DNA from: Anaerolineales bacterium UBA3001
Lineage (GTDB): Bacteria; Chloroflexota; Anaerolineae; Anaerolineales; UBA11657
DNA length: 21,604 nucleotides
Assembly: GCA_002346435.1 (NCBI GenBank)
Contig: DDZT01000008.1
Location: 1-21,604 of the forward strand
Direction: 5' to 3'
Shown: piece by piece, positions 1 to 8,505 of the stretch
Position numbering within the stretch: the stretch's first letter is position 1
Layout: each line of letters opens with the position of its first letter
Made by a program: the position numbers and the translations under genes
Notes under the pieces: model-generated
What the model was told of the DNA's origin: nothing
The model's database searches: none
The model's input: only the letters and a program-made list of their open reading frames with translations

Positions 1-1491
1 TTAGTTTCATGGTTCACAAAACTTGTGCGATTTCCTTATACGGTAGGCCTGGTTGTTGTTGGCGTTTTGATTACAATGTTGATGCCTCATAAACCAGAGT
101 TAACTCCAGCATTAGCAAGAGAATTAATCCTACTGATATTGTTACCCCCTTTGATATTTGAAGCAGCCTTACATATCGAGTTTTCTGAATTTAGGGACAA
201 TCTGTCATCTATGCTTGTATTTGCAATTCCAGGTGTCTTGGTAACAACATTACTTGTGGGATGGTTGCTTGCCACAATAACTGGTTTGCCATTTCCTACT
301 ATGCTAGTGTTTGGTGCACTTATTGCCGCTACAGATCCCGTTGCGGTAACTGCTATTTTCAGAGAATTAGGATTACCAAAGCGTCTTGGTTTGCTTACGG
401 AAGGAGAGAGTCTTCTTAATGATGCAACTGCAATAGTGGTTTTCACCTTGTTATTAGAGTTTGCTTTAGATCCTGTAAGCTTCAGTTTTTCTGATGGGGC
501 TATAGAGTTTGCGCGTGTATCAGGAGTAGGGTTGTTTGTAGGATTTGCTCTAGGTTATGTTGCTTATCACTTGATCAGGCAAATTGATGATTATCTTGTG
601 GAAACTGTACTGAGTGCTGTGCTCGCATATGGTTCCTATTTGTTAGCGGAGCAGGTGCATGCCAGTGGAGTATTAGCTGTATTAGCATCTGGTTTGTTAA
701 TTGGTAATAGTGGGCGACGCTATGGAATGAGTCATACTACTCGAAATGTCTTAATACACATATGGGAATTTGTGGCTTTCCTAGCAAACACATTTGTATT
801 TCTATTGATAGGTTTGCAAGTTGATTTGGACAGGTTGTCTGATAGTGTTTTACTGATTGGAGCTGCGATCCTCGTCACTTTGCTTGCTCGTATGATCACA
901 GTGTTTGGTTTTAGCCCACTAGTTAACAGATTTGCTCCCAACCGGACCCCATTCTCTTGGCAGGCAGTGCTAGTTTGGGGTGGACTGCGCGGAGGCATTG
1001 CTTTAGCATTGGCATTGACCTTACCGTCGAATCTGGTTGGACATGATGAGGTGTTAGTTATGACATTTGGCGTGGTGCTTTTTACACTTGGTGTACAAGC
1101 TACAACTCTTCCTGCATTACTTAGGAGATTGGGTCTGTTGAGTAGCCGAACAAATCTTATGGAGTATGAAAGAAGACGTGCTAAATTAGCTACGGCTAAA
1201 GCAGCTAATCAGTTTCTGCAATCTCAGTATAAGCAAGGTTTACTGACTAAAGAAAACTATGATGTGGTGCTACCTGAGGTTCAAGCAGAGATTTCCCAGT
1301 TTTCTGGTGAAGTGGAGGAGGCTCTTACTGTATTACCTGATATTCGTGATGATGAATTAGAAATTGCGCGCAAGGAGATTATGCAAGTCAAACGAGCAAC
1401 TCTACGTACTTTGCGTCATGATGGCATAATTGGAACTGATGTGTTTCGGGAATTGACTACAGAGATTGACGCAGATTTGGCCGGAAACTAA
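1..1491 (+). CDS. Na+/H+ antiporter, CPA1 (NhaP/NHE) family, 5'-truncated by window edge
   Basis: An integral membrane exchanger that swaps Na+ (or K+) for protons across the cytoplasmic membrane, serving pH and salt homeostasis. The reading frame is open back to base 1. The first in-frame start is GTG at 25, but the residues before it (ending in KLVRFPYTVGL) look like the usual first transmembrane region, so the true start lies upstream. Family hallmarks are ATDPVAV near base 330 (the ion-binding DP pair), GESLLNDATAIVVF near 405, and GGLRGGIALALAL near 980, set among about ten hydrophobic segments. The last 110 residues or so, from about 1160, are a charged cytoplasmic tail. The gene converges on trpA with a 56-base gap. 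The ion preference cannot be read from the sequence. Family assignment is secure; subfamily is not. Confidence 0.9.
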   Translation, partial: LVSWFTKLVRFPYTVGLVVVGVLITMLMPHKPELTPALARELILLILLPPLIFEAALHIEFSEFRDNLSSMLVFAIPGVLVTTLLVGWLLATITGLPFPTMLVFGALIAATDPVAVTAIFRELGLPKRLGLLTEGESLLNDATAIVVFTLLLEFALDPVSFSFSDGAIEFARVSGVGLFVGFALGYVAYHLIRQIDDYLVETVLSAVLAYGSYLLAEQVHASGVLAVLASGLLIGNSGRRYGMSHTTRNVLIHIWEFVAFLANTFVFLLIGLQVDLDRLSDSVLLIGAAILVTLLARMITVFGFSPLVNRFAPNRTPFSWQAVLVWGGLRGGIALALALTLPSNLVGHDEVLVMTFGVVLFTLGVQATTLPALLRRLGLLSSRTNLMEYERRRAKLATAKAANQFLQSQYKQGLLTKENYDVVLPEVQAEISQFSGEVEEALTVLPDIRDDELEIARKEIMQVKRATLRTLRHDGIIGTDVFRELTTEIDADLAGN

Positions 1492-1536
1492 TATTTTTGA
1501 GGATTGGTTCTTTGTCGAAATCTATGACAATATTAG
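1488..1536. terminator. Weak AT-rich inverted repeat between convergent genes
   Basis: CTAATATT at 1488-1495 is matched by AATATTAG at 1529-1536 with a 33-base loop, between the antiporter stop and the trpA stop. It could act as a bidirectional terminator, but the stem is AT-rich, the loop is long and there is no good T-tract, so support is poor. Confidence 0.2.
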
Positions 1537-1547
1537 ATTAATAGACA

Positions 1548-2345
1548 TCAACTATCTTGCTTAAGTGCTGAAACCATATCAGCAACAAATTGACCACATG
1601 CTTCAGCAGGATTAGTAGAATCACCTGCGATGTTTATCAGTTTGCTGCCTACAATTACCCCTTCTACTAATTTGCCCACTGCTTGTGCTTGGTCAGGAGT
1701 GCTGATTCCGAAACCAATAGCTAATGGGTCTGTCACATGACGACGTACTAGTCCAACAAAGTCTTGCAAATAATTTGGTAGGTCGATTCGGGCACCGGTA
1801 ACCCCTGTTAGAGAAACTAAATAAACAAATCCACTTGCCTTTTCTGCCACTAATTTTATTCGTTCTTCTGTACTAGTTGGTGCTAGTAGATATGAGAGTG
1901 CTAATTTGTTGTTTATACAATGGCATTCAAATGAAGCACCCTCCTCAGGTGGTAAATCAGGAATTATGAAGCCATTTGCTCCAGATGCTTCAGCTTTCTC
2001 TACAAATCGTTGCTCACCATAGTTTAGGATAGGGTTGTAATAACCCATCAACATAAGTGGTATAGTAATTCCACGATTACGTAGGTCACCAACAGCTTGT
2101 AGACATTGCTCTATATCAACCCCATTTTTCAGAGCAACCTGGGTGCTATTTTGAATGGTCGGACCGTCAGCTAATGGGTCTGAGAAAGGCATACCTAGTT
2201 CCATTAAATCTGCACCAGCTTCAGCGCAGGATTGTATTATGTCAAGTGAAGTCTGATAGTCAGGATACCCTAAAGTAAAATAAGGCATAAAGGCTGTATG
2301 CTTATTGTTGAAAGCTTTTGTAACTTCTTCTTTTGGTATTGTCAT
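1548..2345 (-). CDS. trpA: Tryptophan synthase alpha chain
   Basis: Cleaves indole-3-glycerol phosphate to indole and glyceraldehyde-3-phosphate; indole is channelled to the TrpB partner in the alpha2-beta2 complex. The 265-residue length is normal. Both catalytic acids stand at the textbook positions: Glu49 in DLMELGMPFSD and Asp60 in PLADGPTI. The phosphate-binding part of the TIM barrel is visible as GFGIS and GVIVGSKLI near the C-terminus. This is the last gene of the trp operon. Its ATG shares one base with the trpB stop (TAATG), which suggests translational coupling and equal dosage with TrpB. There is no strong terminator after it. Confidence 0.97.
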   Translation of the reverse strand: MTIPKEEVTKAFNNKHTAFMPYFTLGYPDYQTSLDIIQSCAEAGADLMELGMPFSDPLADGPTIQNSTQVALKNGVDIEQCLQAVGDLRNRGITIPLMLMGYYNPILNYGEQRFVEKAEASGANGFIIPDLPPEEGASFECHCINNKLALSYLLAPTSTEERIKLVAEKASGFVYLVSLTGVTGARIDLPNYLQDFVGLVRRHVTDPLAIGFGISTPDQAQAVGKLVEGVIVGSKLINIAGDSTNPAEACGQFVADMVSALKQDS

Positions 2346-3547
2346 TATTTTTTTAGATCTATTTCATCTAATACAGTGTCTAGATCTTTGTCTCCACGAC
2401 CTGATAAATTGACTACTATAGTCGTTTCTGGGCTCATGTTAGGAGCTAGCTTGATTGCTTCTGCTATTGCATGTGATGATTCTAGTGCAGGGATTATTCC
2501 CTCCAGCTCACATAATAATTGAAAAGCATGGAGTGCTTCTGCATCAGAAGCATGTGTATATGTTGCTCTTTTCTGTTCGCGCAAATAAGTGTGTTCGGGG
2601 CCAATTGCTGCATAGTCCAGACCTGCGCTTACACTGTGTGTAAGTGCTATTTGACCATCTTCATCTTGCAGTACATAAGTGTAGCATCCATGTAATACAC
2701 CTGGTCTTCCAATTGACGTGTCTGCAAATCGAGCTGCATGTTTCCCTCCTGAAATATCCAGACCTCCCGCCTCTACACCGATAAGTGATACGTTCTTTTC
2801 ATTAATAAATTCATGAAAAATGCCAATAGCATTTGATCCGCCACCAACGCATGCGATAATTACATCTGGTAGCATGTTTTCCGCATCTATAATTTGACCT
2901 CGTGTTTCTTGGCCGATAATTGACTGAAAATCGCGCACCATCGTGGGGTATGGGTGCGGTCCCAGTGCTGAACCTAGCAGATAATATGTGTCGTCCACAT
3001 TGGTTACCCAGTCTCGTATAGCTTCATTAATTGCATCTTTTAACGTCTGAGACCCTCCATCTACAGCTCTAACTTCTGTTCCAAGCAATCTCATACGGGC
3101 TACGTTCGGGGCTTGCCGATCCATATCTACAGTGCCCATATATACTACACATTTCAATCCTAGTAATGCACATGCAGTTGCTGTTGCGACACCATGCTGT
3201 CCTGCTCCTGTTTCGGCGATAATCCTAGATTTACCCATGCGTTTTGCCAACAATGCTTGCCCAAGTGCATTGTTTATTTTGTGAGCACCCGAATGAGCTA
3301 AATCCTCACGCTTCAAATATATTTTTGCGCCTCCACAGTGTGTGCTAAGGCGTTGGGCAAAAGTGAGCGGTGTTGGTCGACCGACATACGTATCAAGTAA
3401 ATCATATAATTTACTTTGGAAAGCCTGATCTTGTTGGGCACTGATATAGGCTTTTTCTAGTTCTTCAAGAGCAGGCATAAGTACTTCTGGTACAAACTGC
3501 CCACCGTATTGACCAAACTTTTTAGGTAGTGGAGATTTTGTTTCCAT
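2345..3547 (-). CDS. trpB: Tryptophan synthase beta chain (TrpB1 type)
   Basis: PLP enzyme joining indole and L-serine to make L-tryptophan. At 400 residues it matches the TrpB1 class that pairs with TrpA. The PLP Schiff-base lysine is Lys90 in [13 protein letters not shown]. The catalytic glutamate is Glu112 in AETGAGQHG, and the glycine loop [10 protein letters not shown] binds the PLP phosphate. The start is ATG at 3547, preceded on the minus strand by GAGAATAATAT, in which GAG is a plausible weak ribosome binding site. That segment belongs to a 15-base tandem duplication. The gene follows trpF after a 49-base gap, the largest inside the operon, and overlaps the trpA start by one base. Confidence 0.98.
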   Translation of the reverse strand: METKSPLPKKFGQYGGQFVPEVLMPALEELEKAYISAQQDQAFQSKLYDLLDTYVGRPTPLTFAQRLSTHCGGAKIYLKREDLAHSGAHKINNALGQALLAKRMGKSRIIAETGAGQHGVATATACALLGLKCVVYMGTVDMDRQAPNVARMRLLGTEVRAVDGGSQTLKDAINEAIRDWVTNVDDTYYLLGSALGPHPYPTMVRDFQSIIGQETRGQIIDAENMLPDVIIACVGGGSNAIGIFHEFINEKNVSLIGVEAGGLDISGGKHAARFADTSIGRPGVLHGCYTYVLQDEDGQIALTHSVSAGLDYAAIGPEHTYLREQKRATYTHASDAEALHAFQLLCELEGIIPALESSHAIAEAIKLAPNMSPETTIVVNLSGRGDKDLDTVLDEIDLKK

Positions 3548-3549
3548 AT

Positions 3550-3579
3550 TATATTATTCTCATTTATATTATTCTCATT
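3550..3579. repeat. Two perfect tandem 15-bp copies just upstream of trpB
   Basis: TATATTATTCTCATT occurs at 3550-3564 and again, adjoining and identical, at 3565-3579. On the operon strand each copy reads AATGAGAATAATATA, so the purine-rich segment that could serve as the trpB ribosome binding site is doubled. A TATAAT-like hexamer on the minus strand (3577-3582) overlaps the distal copy, but I see no good -35 for it. It looks like a replication-slippage duplication. Confidence 0.8.
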
Positions 3580-3596
3580 ATACAGGTTCAATCATA

Positions 3597-4217
3597 CTAA
3601 TCACTGTTTTTATTAATGGAGAGTGCATTTGATATGAATTTACGCATAAGCTGTGGATCTTTAATGCCTGGTTCTACTTCTATGCCTGAAGCTACATCTA
3701 CACCCCATGGTTGTACTTGTCTGATAGCGGGTATGACATTTTCCGGTGTTAATCCTCCTGCCAAGAAAATATGTGTGTCTCTAGCAATTGAAGCTGCTTT
3801 TGCCCAGTCAGCAGTTTGACCAGCCCCACCATACTGACCTTTCACATATGCATCTACAAGACATAAACTTGGCAGATTGTTTGGCAATGTTGTCTTGCCG
3901 AGTCGATATGCCTTGAATGCAACAGGCTCTAGTTGATTAATGAGATCAGGTGACTCGTCACCATGTAATTGTGCTAGCTGGAGATTAACTTGTTTCATAA
4001 CTTGTCGTATTGTAAGTTCCGATTCATTTACGAATACTCCTACGACAATTGGTGGGTTTTCAAGTTTACTTAGCATGTTTGTTATAGACAATGCCTTTTG
4101 TTTGTCTATGTAGCGTGGACTGGCAGGAAAAAAATTTAGTCCTATGTGTGTAGCACCGAGCGAAACTGCTAAAATAGCATCCTCTATTTTAGTGATTCCA
4201 CATATCTTTATTTTCAT
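3597..4217 (-). CDS. trpF: Phosphoribosylanthranilate isomerase
   Basis: Catalyses the Amadori rearrangement of N-(5-phosphoribosyl)anthranilate to CdRP, the third step of tryptophan synthesis. The 206-residue TIM-barrel protein carries the catalytic cysteine at Cys6 (KICGITK) and the catalytic aspartate at Asp122 (LVDAYVKGQYGGAG). FLAGGLTPENV and GVDVASGIE form the phosphate-binding end of the barrel. It is a separate gene rather than fused to trpC as in enterobacteria. It starts at ATG 4217, 17 bases after trpC, with only a weak ribosome binding site. Confidence 0.96.
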   Translation of the reverse strand: MKIKICGITKIEDAILAVSLGATHIGLNFFPASPRYIDKQKALSITNMLSKLENPPIVVGVFVNESELTIRQVMKQVNLQLAQLHGDESPDLINQLEPVAFKAYRLGKTTLPNNLPSLCLVDAYVKGQYGGAGQTADWAKAASIARDTHIFLAGGLTPENVIPAIRQVQPWGVDVASGIEVEPGIKDPQLMRKFISNALSINKNSD

Positions 4218-4234
4218 AGTTCTGTTGATGTTAC

Positions 4235-5023
4235 CTAACCTTGTGTGAGCTCACGAACTTTGGAAGCAATATCTGGAGCTGTAACAAGTCCTTCTCCTAT
4301 AAGCATGGCATCAATTTGTAATTCTGTCAGTCTGCTTACATCAGCAATGGTGTGTATTCCACTCTCAGCTATTATGCATATTTCAGGCGGTATATGGGAG
4401 CGGAGTGTAGTTGTCACATCGAGTGATGTATCAAATGTGTGAAGATTTCTGTTGTTAATCCCTATGATTTGTGTGTCAGTGGATAATGCAATTTCTAACT
4501 CTCTTAGGTTATGGACTTCTACTAATGCACTTAGTCCTAGTTCTGCTGCTGCAGTGATTAATTCACGTAGAACTGTCGCTTCTAACATTGCAACTATTAA
4601 CAGCGCTGCACTAGCTCCTGCAATACGAGCTTGTAGAAGTTGGTAACGATCGAATATGAAATCTTTTCGAAGCAATGGCAAGCCCGCATCCAATTTCGAT
4701 ATTGATTGAAGATGATTTATAGAGCCTCCAAAGAAATATTCATCAGTCAAGACTGAAATGGCGGATGCTCCATTAGTAGCATAGGTTTTTGCTAGTGTAA
4801 TTGGATCAAAATCTTCACAAAGTAACCCTTTGCTAGGCGAGCGTTGTTTGATTTCAGCAATAAGTCTCGGAGTATGTTTTGTTTTGTCGGTTATAGCAGC
4901 AATAAAGTCAGGAGCAGGAGACATAGTTGTTGCTAATGTCTCCAGTTCTTGCAAAGGTGCGGATTTACGTTCTTGTTCTACTTCCTCTTGCTTACGGGCA
5001 AGAATATCTGTCAGAATAGTCAC
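4235..5023 (-). CDS. trpC: Indole-3-glycerol phosphate synthase
   Basis: Closes the indole ring by converting CdRP to indole-3-glycerol phosphate with loss of CO2 and water. The 262-residue monofunctional TIM barrel shows the conserved AEIKQRSPSKG block (Glu57, Lys59), LLRKDFIFD with its catalytic lysine, GINNRNLHTF and IAESGI. The start codon is GTG at 5023 and overlaps the trpD stop in a GTGA arrangement, which implies translational coupling and makes an upstream start unnecessary. trpF follows 17 bases downstream. Confidence 0.97.
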   Translation of the reverse strand: MTILTDILARKQEEVEQERKSAPLQELETLATTMSPAPDFIAAITDKTKHTPRLIAEIKQRSPSKGLLCEDFDPITLAKTYATNGASAISVLTDEYFFGGSINHLQSISKLDAGLPLLRKDFIFDRYQLLQARIAGASAALLIVAMLEATVLRELITAAAELGLSALVEVHNLRELEIALSTDTQIIGINNRNLHTFDTSLDVTTTLRSHIPPEICIIAESGIHTIADVSRLTELQIDAMLIGEGLVTAPDIASKVRELTQG

Positions 5024-6051
5024 TTTTGTGATGCCAGTTCTTGGCTAACTTGTACGAGGTTATTTAGAGTTCTTAGTGCTGCTCCGCTACTAAGTGTAGT
5101 ACGCGCTTCAGTAAGTTTTGTTGCTATGTCCCCATCCTCTGTTGCCATTGCAGCAGCTGCATTTATCAGTACTGTATCTGTTTGTGATCCTTCAGTTTTT
5201 CCTTCTAGGATGTTTCGAAGCATTTCTAGATTTTTATCTATAGAGCCACCGGTCATAGATTCTGGTTGTTTGCTGTCTATGCCCAAATCCTTTGCTTCTA
5301 ACTCAAATGTATGTACAGTTCCATCTGGTTTTAGGTGACTTATGCGATTTGGACCAATAGTAGTTAATTCATCTAGGCCGTCATGACTATGTATTACCAT
5401 AGCTGATTTACATCCTAATTCACCGAGAACGTGTGCTATAGGTTCTGTCAACTCAGCATCATATACTCCAGTTAACTGATGGGTGGCCCCTGCAGGGTTG
5501 GTGAGAGGTCCCAGTATGTTGAATATAGTACGTTGTTTCAGTTCTTGACGGGGCACTATAGCATGCTTCATGGCTGGGTGGTATATAGGGGCAAACATGA
5601 ATCCTATACCAACCTTCTCAATACATTTTGCTACGTGCTCGGGTCCTAACTCAAGGGCTACACCAGCTGCTTCAAGCACATCAGCACTCCCACATTTGCT
5701 GCTAGCTGCTCGGTTACCATGTTTTGCTACCTTACGTCCTGTAGCGGCTATTACAAATGCTGCTGCAGTAGAAATGTTGAAGCTATTCGATCCGTCTCCT
5801 CCGGTACCAACAATATCGAGAATATCCTCATTATTTTCAGGAAGAGTTACTTTTAATGAATGGGTGCGCATAGCTCGGGCACTACCTGTGATTTCATCAA
5901 CTGTTTCACCTTTCATGCGGAGGGCTATGAGATAGGCCCCAATTTGTGCCGGTGTTGCATCGCCTGACATAATTTGGTTCATAACACTTTCTGCTTCCGA
6001 TTGAGATAGGTTTATACGGTTGATTAGTTTTGGTAATGCGCTGACAATCAT
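5020..6051 (-). CDS. trpD: Anthranilate phosphoribosyltransferase
   Basis: Transfers phosphoribosyl from PRPP to anthranilate. The 343-residue length fits a stand-alone enzyme not fused to the TrpG amidotransferase. The PRPP/Mg binding motif VGTGGDGSNSFNIST covers residues 81-95, and KHGNRAASSKCGSAD covers residues 110-124, both diagnostic. NILGPLTNPA and HGLDELT-like sequence (HDGLDELTT) follow. The ATG at 6051 has a good ribosome binding site (GGAG at 6061-6058, 6 bases upstream), the clearest in the operon. That fits its being the first gene after the 25-base trpG-trpD gap. It overlaps trpC by 4 bases. Confidence 0.97.
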   Translation of the reverse strand: MIVSALPKLINRINLSQSEAESVMNQIMSGDATPAQIGAYLIALRMKGETVDEITGSARAMRTHSLKVTLPENNEDILDIVGTGGDGSNSFNISTAAAFVIAATGRKVAKHGNRAASSKCGSADVLEAAGVALELGPEHVAKCIEKVGIGFMFAPIYHPAMKHAIVPRQELKQRTIFNILGPLTNPAGATHQLTGVYDAELTEPIAHVLGELGCKSAMVIHSHDGLDELTTIGPNRISHLKPDGTVHTFELEAKDLGIDSKQPESMTGGSIDKNLEMLRNILEGKTEGSQTDTVLINAAAAMATEDGDIATKLTEARTTLSSGAALRTLNNLVQVSQELASQK

Positions 6052-6076
6052 GGTCGTCTCCTGTAGACATCTCTTT

Positions 6077-6643
6077 TTATGAGCTTAACGAAAGGAAATT
6101 ATGTAATAGTGTTTTCCCACCTTCGGTTAGTATGCTTTCTGGATGGAATTGTACTCCGTAGATTGGATATTCGCGGTGTCTCATTCCCATTAACACGCCG
6201 TCGCTTGTTCGTGCTTGATCCTCAAGACAATCAGGTAATGGCTCGCTAACTATCAGTGAATGATATCTTGTGGCATTAAATGGATTAGGCAAATTTAGAA
6301 AAAGGTCAGTACCACTATGGTGTACAACTGAGGTTTTACCATGCATCAACGACGGTGCTCGCTCTATTGTTCCATCAAAAGCTACTCCAATTGCTTGGTG
6401 ACCCAAACATACTCCTAGAGTTGGTATGGTTTTACCCAGTTCTATAATAGCGTTGGTAGATACACCGCTATCACTGGGATCTCCAGGGCCAGGTGAAATA
6501 AGTAAGTGTGTAGGTGCCAATTTGTCCAATTTATTTACAGTTATGCTGTCGTTACGATAAACCTGTAACTCTGCACCCATTTCACCTAGGTACTGTACTA
6601 AGTTATATGTGAAACTATCATAATTATCGATGACCACTATCAT
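6077..6643 (-). CDS. trpG: Anthranilate synthase component II (glutamine amidotransferase)
   Basis: Hydrolyses glutamine and passes ammonia to TrpE. This class I amidotransferase of 188 residues has the full catalytic triad: Cys79 in [10 protein letters not shown], and His167 with Glu169 in VQFHPES. The oxyanion-side motif PGPGDP is at residues 51-56. In many bacteria the same type of subunit also serves 4-amino-4-deoxychorismate synthase (pabA). No pabB or pabC is nearby, so a dual role cannot be judged here. The ATG overlaps the trpE stop (ATGA), as expected for a tightly coupled heterodimer. Confidence 0.96.
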   Translation of the reverse strand: MIVVIDNYDSFTYNLVQYLGEMGAELQVYRNDSITVNKLDKLAPTHLLISPGPGDPSDSGVSTNAIIELGKTIPTLGVCLGHQAIGVAFDGTIERAPSLMHGKTSVVHHSGTDLFLNLPNPFNATRYHSLIVSEPLPDCLEDQARTSDGVLMGMRHREYPIYGVQFHPESILTEGGKTLLHNFLSLSS

Positions 6644-8070
6644 GTGCGGTGTCTATCCTCTGCTTGTTCCACTGCAAGTGAAATGGCTTTAACTTTGTCT
6701 AATGTTTCTTTGTATTCATTGTCTGGATTAGAGTCTGCAACTATACCAGCACCGGCTTGGGCAGTTACCCATTGATCTTGGACATAGAGTGTTCGTAGTG
6801 CTATGCATGTATCCATGGAACCATCGAAACCGACATAACCTACTATGCCAGCATATGGACCACGCGGATTTTGCTCTAGCTCGGCTATGATCTGCATAGC
6901 TCTCACTTTCGGTGCTCCACTAACTGTGCCCGCTGGAAATGTAGCAGCCAGGAGATCAAATGCATCCATCTCAGCACGTAGATCACCCTCAACTTGGCTA
7001 ACTATATGCATTACGTGGCTGTAACGTTCTACCTGCATCATGTCAGTCAATTCAACTGAACCATAATTACACACTCGACCCAAGTCATTTCTAGCTAGGT
7101 CTATTAACATCACGTGTTCTGCTCGTTCTTTTTCGTCTTCTAGTAACTCAGTTGCTAAAGCAATGTCTTTCTGCTCAGTACTTCCCCGAGGACGTGTTCC
7201 TGCTATTGGTCTCAGAATAGCGCGGTCATTTTCCATTCGCACATGAACCTCGGGTGAGGCACCAATTAGCTGAAACGGTTTCTCGTTTAGATCACCAAAA
7301 TCAAAAAAGAACATGTATGGCGAAGGATTTATACGTCTTAACGTGCGATAAATCGAGAAAGGATGTGCCCTGGTTTTGTTGGTAAATTTCTGAGATAAAA
7401 CTACCTGCAAGATATCACCAGCCATTATATGCTCTTTGGCTTTGAGGACCATATCCTGGAAACTTGTTTTTGTGTGAGACTGCTGGCTGGCTGATTCGGA
7501 CTCAAATATATCTGAAGTTTTAGGCAAAGGCATGGTCAGTTTGTGTTCGATAGCGTTGAGACGTTCATTGGCTACCTCTTTTTCAGAGGCAGAGTTTTCC
7601 TCAGCATATGTAATCGCCAATAGTCGACCACGAGTATGGTCAAATGCCAACAACGTGTCACAAAGCAGAAAAATGCCGTCGGGTAATTCGTGTAGAGGTA
7701 AATCAACATTTGGTTCGAAGTATCGAACTGCATCATAGCTTAAATATCCAACTAAACCACCTACTAAACGCGGCAAACCAGGAGGTGTTTCTTTACTGTA
7801 TGGCGCAAGTGCATTTCGTAATATAGAGAAAGGATCACCTGTATGGGTAGCCGCTAATTCTAGGTCTGGGCCCGAGTGAACAGCAGTAGTCCGATCGCGA
7901 ATTACAAATGCAGTACTAGGTTGCAATCCGATGAAGGAATAACGGGCTACGTTTTCTCCACCAGTTACACTTTCTAACAAGAATGTCGGACCATTGCCAG
8001 ACAACTTAAGATAAGTTGAAACTGGAGTTTCCAAATCAGCAATTATTTCGCGTGTTATCGGTTTTAGCAT
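6640..8070 (-). CDS. trpE: Anthranilate synthase component I
   Basis: Converts chorismate to anthranilate using ammonia from TrpG; this is the committed and normally feedback-inhibited step. The 476 residues comprise the N-terminal domain with the tryptophan-binding LLES motif (residues 31-34) and the chorismate-binding domain. The latter has PIAGTRPRG (288-296), LARNDLGRV (325-333), [11 protein letters not shown] (378-388) and [14 protein letters not shown] (440-453). The intact LLES favours TrpE over PabB and suggests allosteric inhibition by tryptophan. The ATG at 8070 fits the family N-terminus, but the ribosome binding site is weak (GG about 9 bases upstream, no GGAG). It is the first gene of the operon, behind a T-box leader. 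Confidence 0.97.
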   Translation of the reverse strand: MLKPITREIIADLETPVSTYLKLSGNGPTFLLESVTGGENVARYSFIGLQPSTAFVIRDRTTAVHSGPDLELAATHTGDPFSILRNALAPYSKETPPGLPRLVGGLVGYLSYDAVRYFEPNVDLPLHELPDGIFLLCDTLLAFDHTRGRLLAITYAEENSASEKEVANERLNAIEHKLTMPLPKTSDIFESESASQQSHTKTSFQDMVLKAKEHIMAGDILQVVLSQKFTNKTRAHPFSIYRTLRRINPSPYMFFFDFGDLNEKPFQLIGASPEVHVRMENDRAILRPIAGTRPRGSTEQKDIALATELLEDEKERAEHVMLIDLARNDLGRVCNYGSVELTDMMQVERYSHVMHIVSQVEGDLRAEMDAFDLLAATFPAGTVSGAPKVRAMQIIAELEQNPRGPYAGIVGYVGFDGSMDTCIALRTLYVQDQWVTAQAGAGIVADSNPDNEYKETLDKVKAISLAVEQAEDRHRT

Positions 8071-8132
8071 ATTGACAACCAGGTTTTATAAGATATATAG
8101 TCAATCCCTGTAAATATGGTACGAATTATAGT

Positions 8133-8149
8133 GTCTATTGATAATAGAC
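8133..8149. repeat. Perfect 7-bp inverted repeat between attenuator and trpE
   Basis: GTCTATT (8133-8139) and AATAGAC (8143-8149) flank the 3-base spacer GAT. The repeat sits in the transcript between the leader terminator and the trpE start. It could be an mRNA hairpin or a protein-binding site. The octamer GTGTCTAT at 8131-8138 also forms half of the palindrome upstream of dnaG. No function can be assigned. Confidence 0.5.
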
Positions 8150-8179
8150 TCCCTATTCATTTGTTTTACTCAAATTAAC

Positions 8180-8212
8180 ATAAAAACCCCCACTATCAGA
8201 CAACGGGGGTTT
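8180..8212 (-). terminator. Intrinsic terminator (attenuator) in the trp leader
   Basis: On the minus strand AAACCCCC (8212-8205) pairs with GGGGGTTT (8191-8184) around a 13-base loop, giving an 8-bp stem followed by a T-run (TTTTTAT ending at 8180). The T-run is good only on the minus strand, so the terminator acts on transcripts heading into trpE. It lies about 110 bases before the trpE start codon, at the end of the T-box leader. That is the expected place for the terminator that uncharged tRNA-Trp would prevent. Confidence 0.88.
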
Positions 8213-8499
8213 ACTAGCCAGCCTCACTTATTTGCAGGTACGATCTTGTTAGAGAGTTGGAGACTCCAACTTGACGATACCCTCAGCCTAGATAACGGTG
8301 GCGATTCCGGCTAAGGCTATTAGGATGTTACGGTGTAATGTACCGGCGTGGCGGAGAGGCCATGCACATCCGTTGACCCAGCGACTCAGAGACCCATTCA
8401 GCGCTTACATCTGGTCGGGTTTTTCAGCGATCACCCGCTCTCTGTACCATTTGTATAGCACTTACTATTTCTCTTCAGTGTCTTTTATTGTAAATTGTG
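8180..8499 (-). promoter_or_regulatory. T-box riboswitch leader of the trp operon, UGG (Trp) specifier
   Basis: The minus-strand transcript from about 8499 has a full T-box Stem I. The lower stem is AGAGA/UCUCU with a GA-type kink-turn bounded by GAC (8482-8480) and GUC. AGUA (8466-8463) lies opposite GAA (8399-8397) across the helix AGUGCU/AGCGCU (8462-8457 with 8405-8400). Directly after GAA comes the specifier codon UGG (8396-8394), followed by G. Distally there is a UGGU/ACCA helix, the AGAGAG bulge, and CGGGU/ACCCG closing a loop with GCUGAAA. Further helices follow: GGAUGU (8371-8366) with ACAUCC (8328-8323), and AGCCU (8318-8314) with AGGCU (8289-8285). The known mechanism is that uncharged tRNA of the specifier type stabilises an antiterminator. 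I could not find the canonical UGGNACCGCG; UGGC at 8220-8217 is a candidate. Confidence 0.85.
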
Positions 8500-8505
8500 A
8501 TTCTT

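Noticed and set aside
5570..5935. A 121-codon open frame on the plus strand inside trpD
   Set aside because: Antisense shadow of a conserved gene; no family features.
8180..8499. tmRNA, RNase P RNA or SRP RNA, or a leader-peptide attenuator
   Set aside because: None of the conserved cores of those RNAs is visible, and there is no short leader peptide with tandem Trp codons. The Stem I motifs with a UGG specifier explain the region better.
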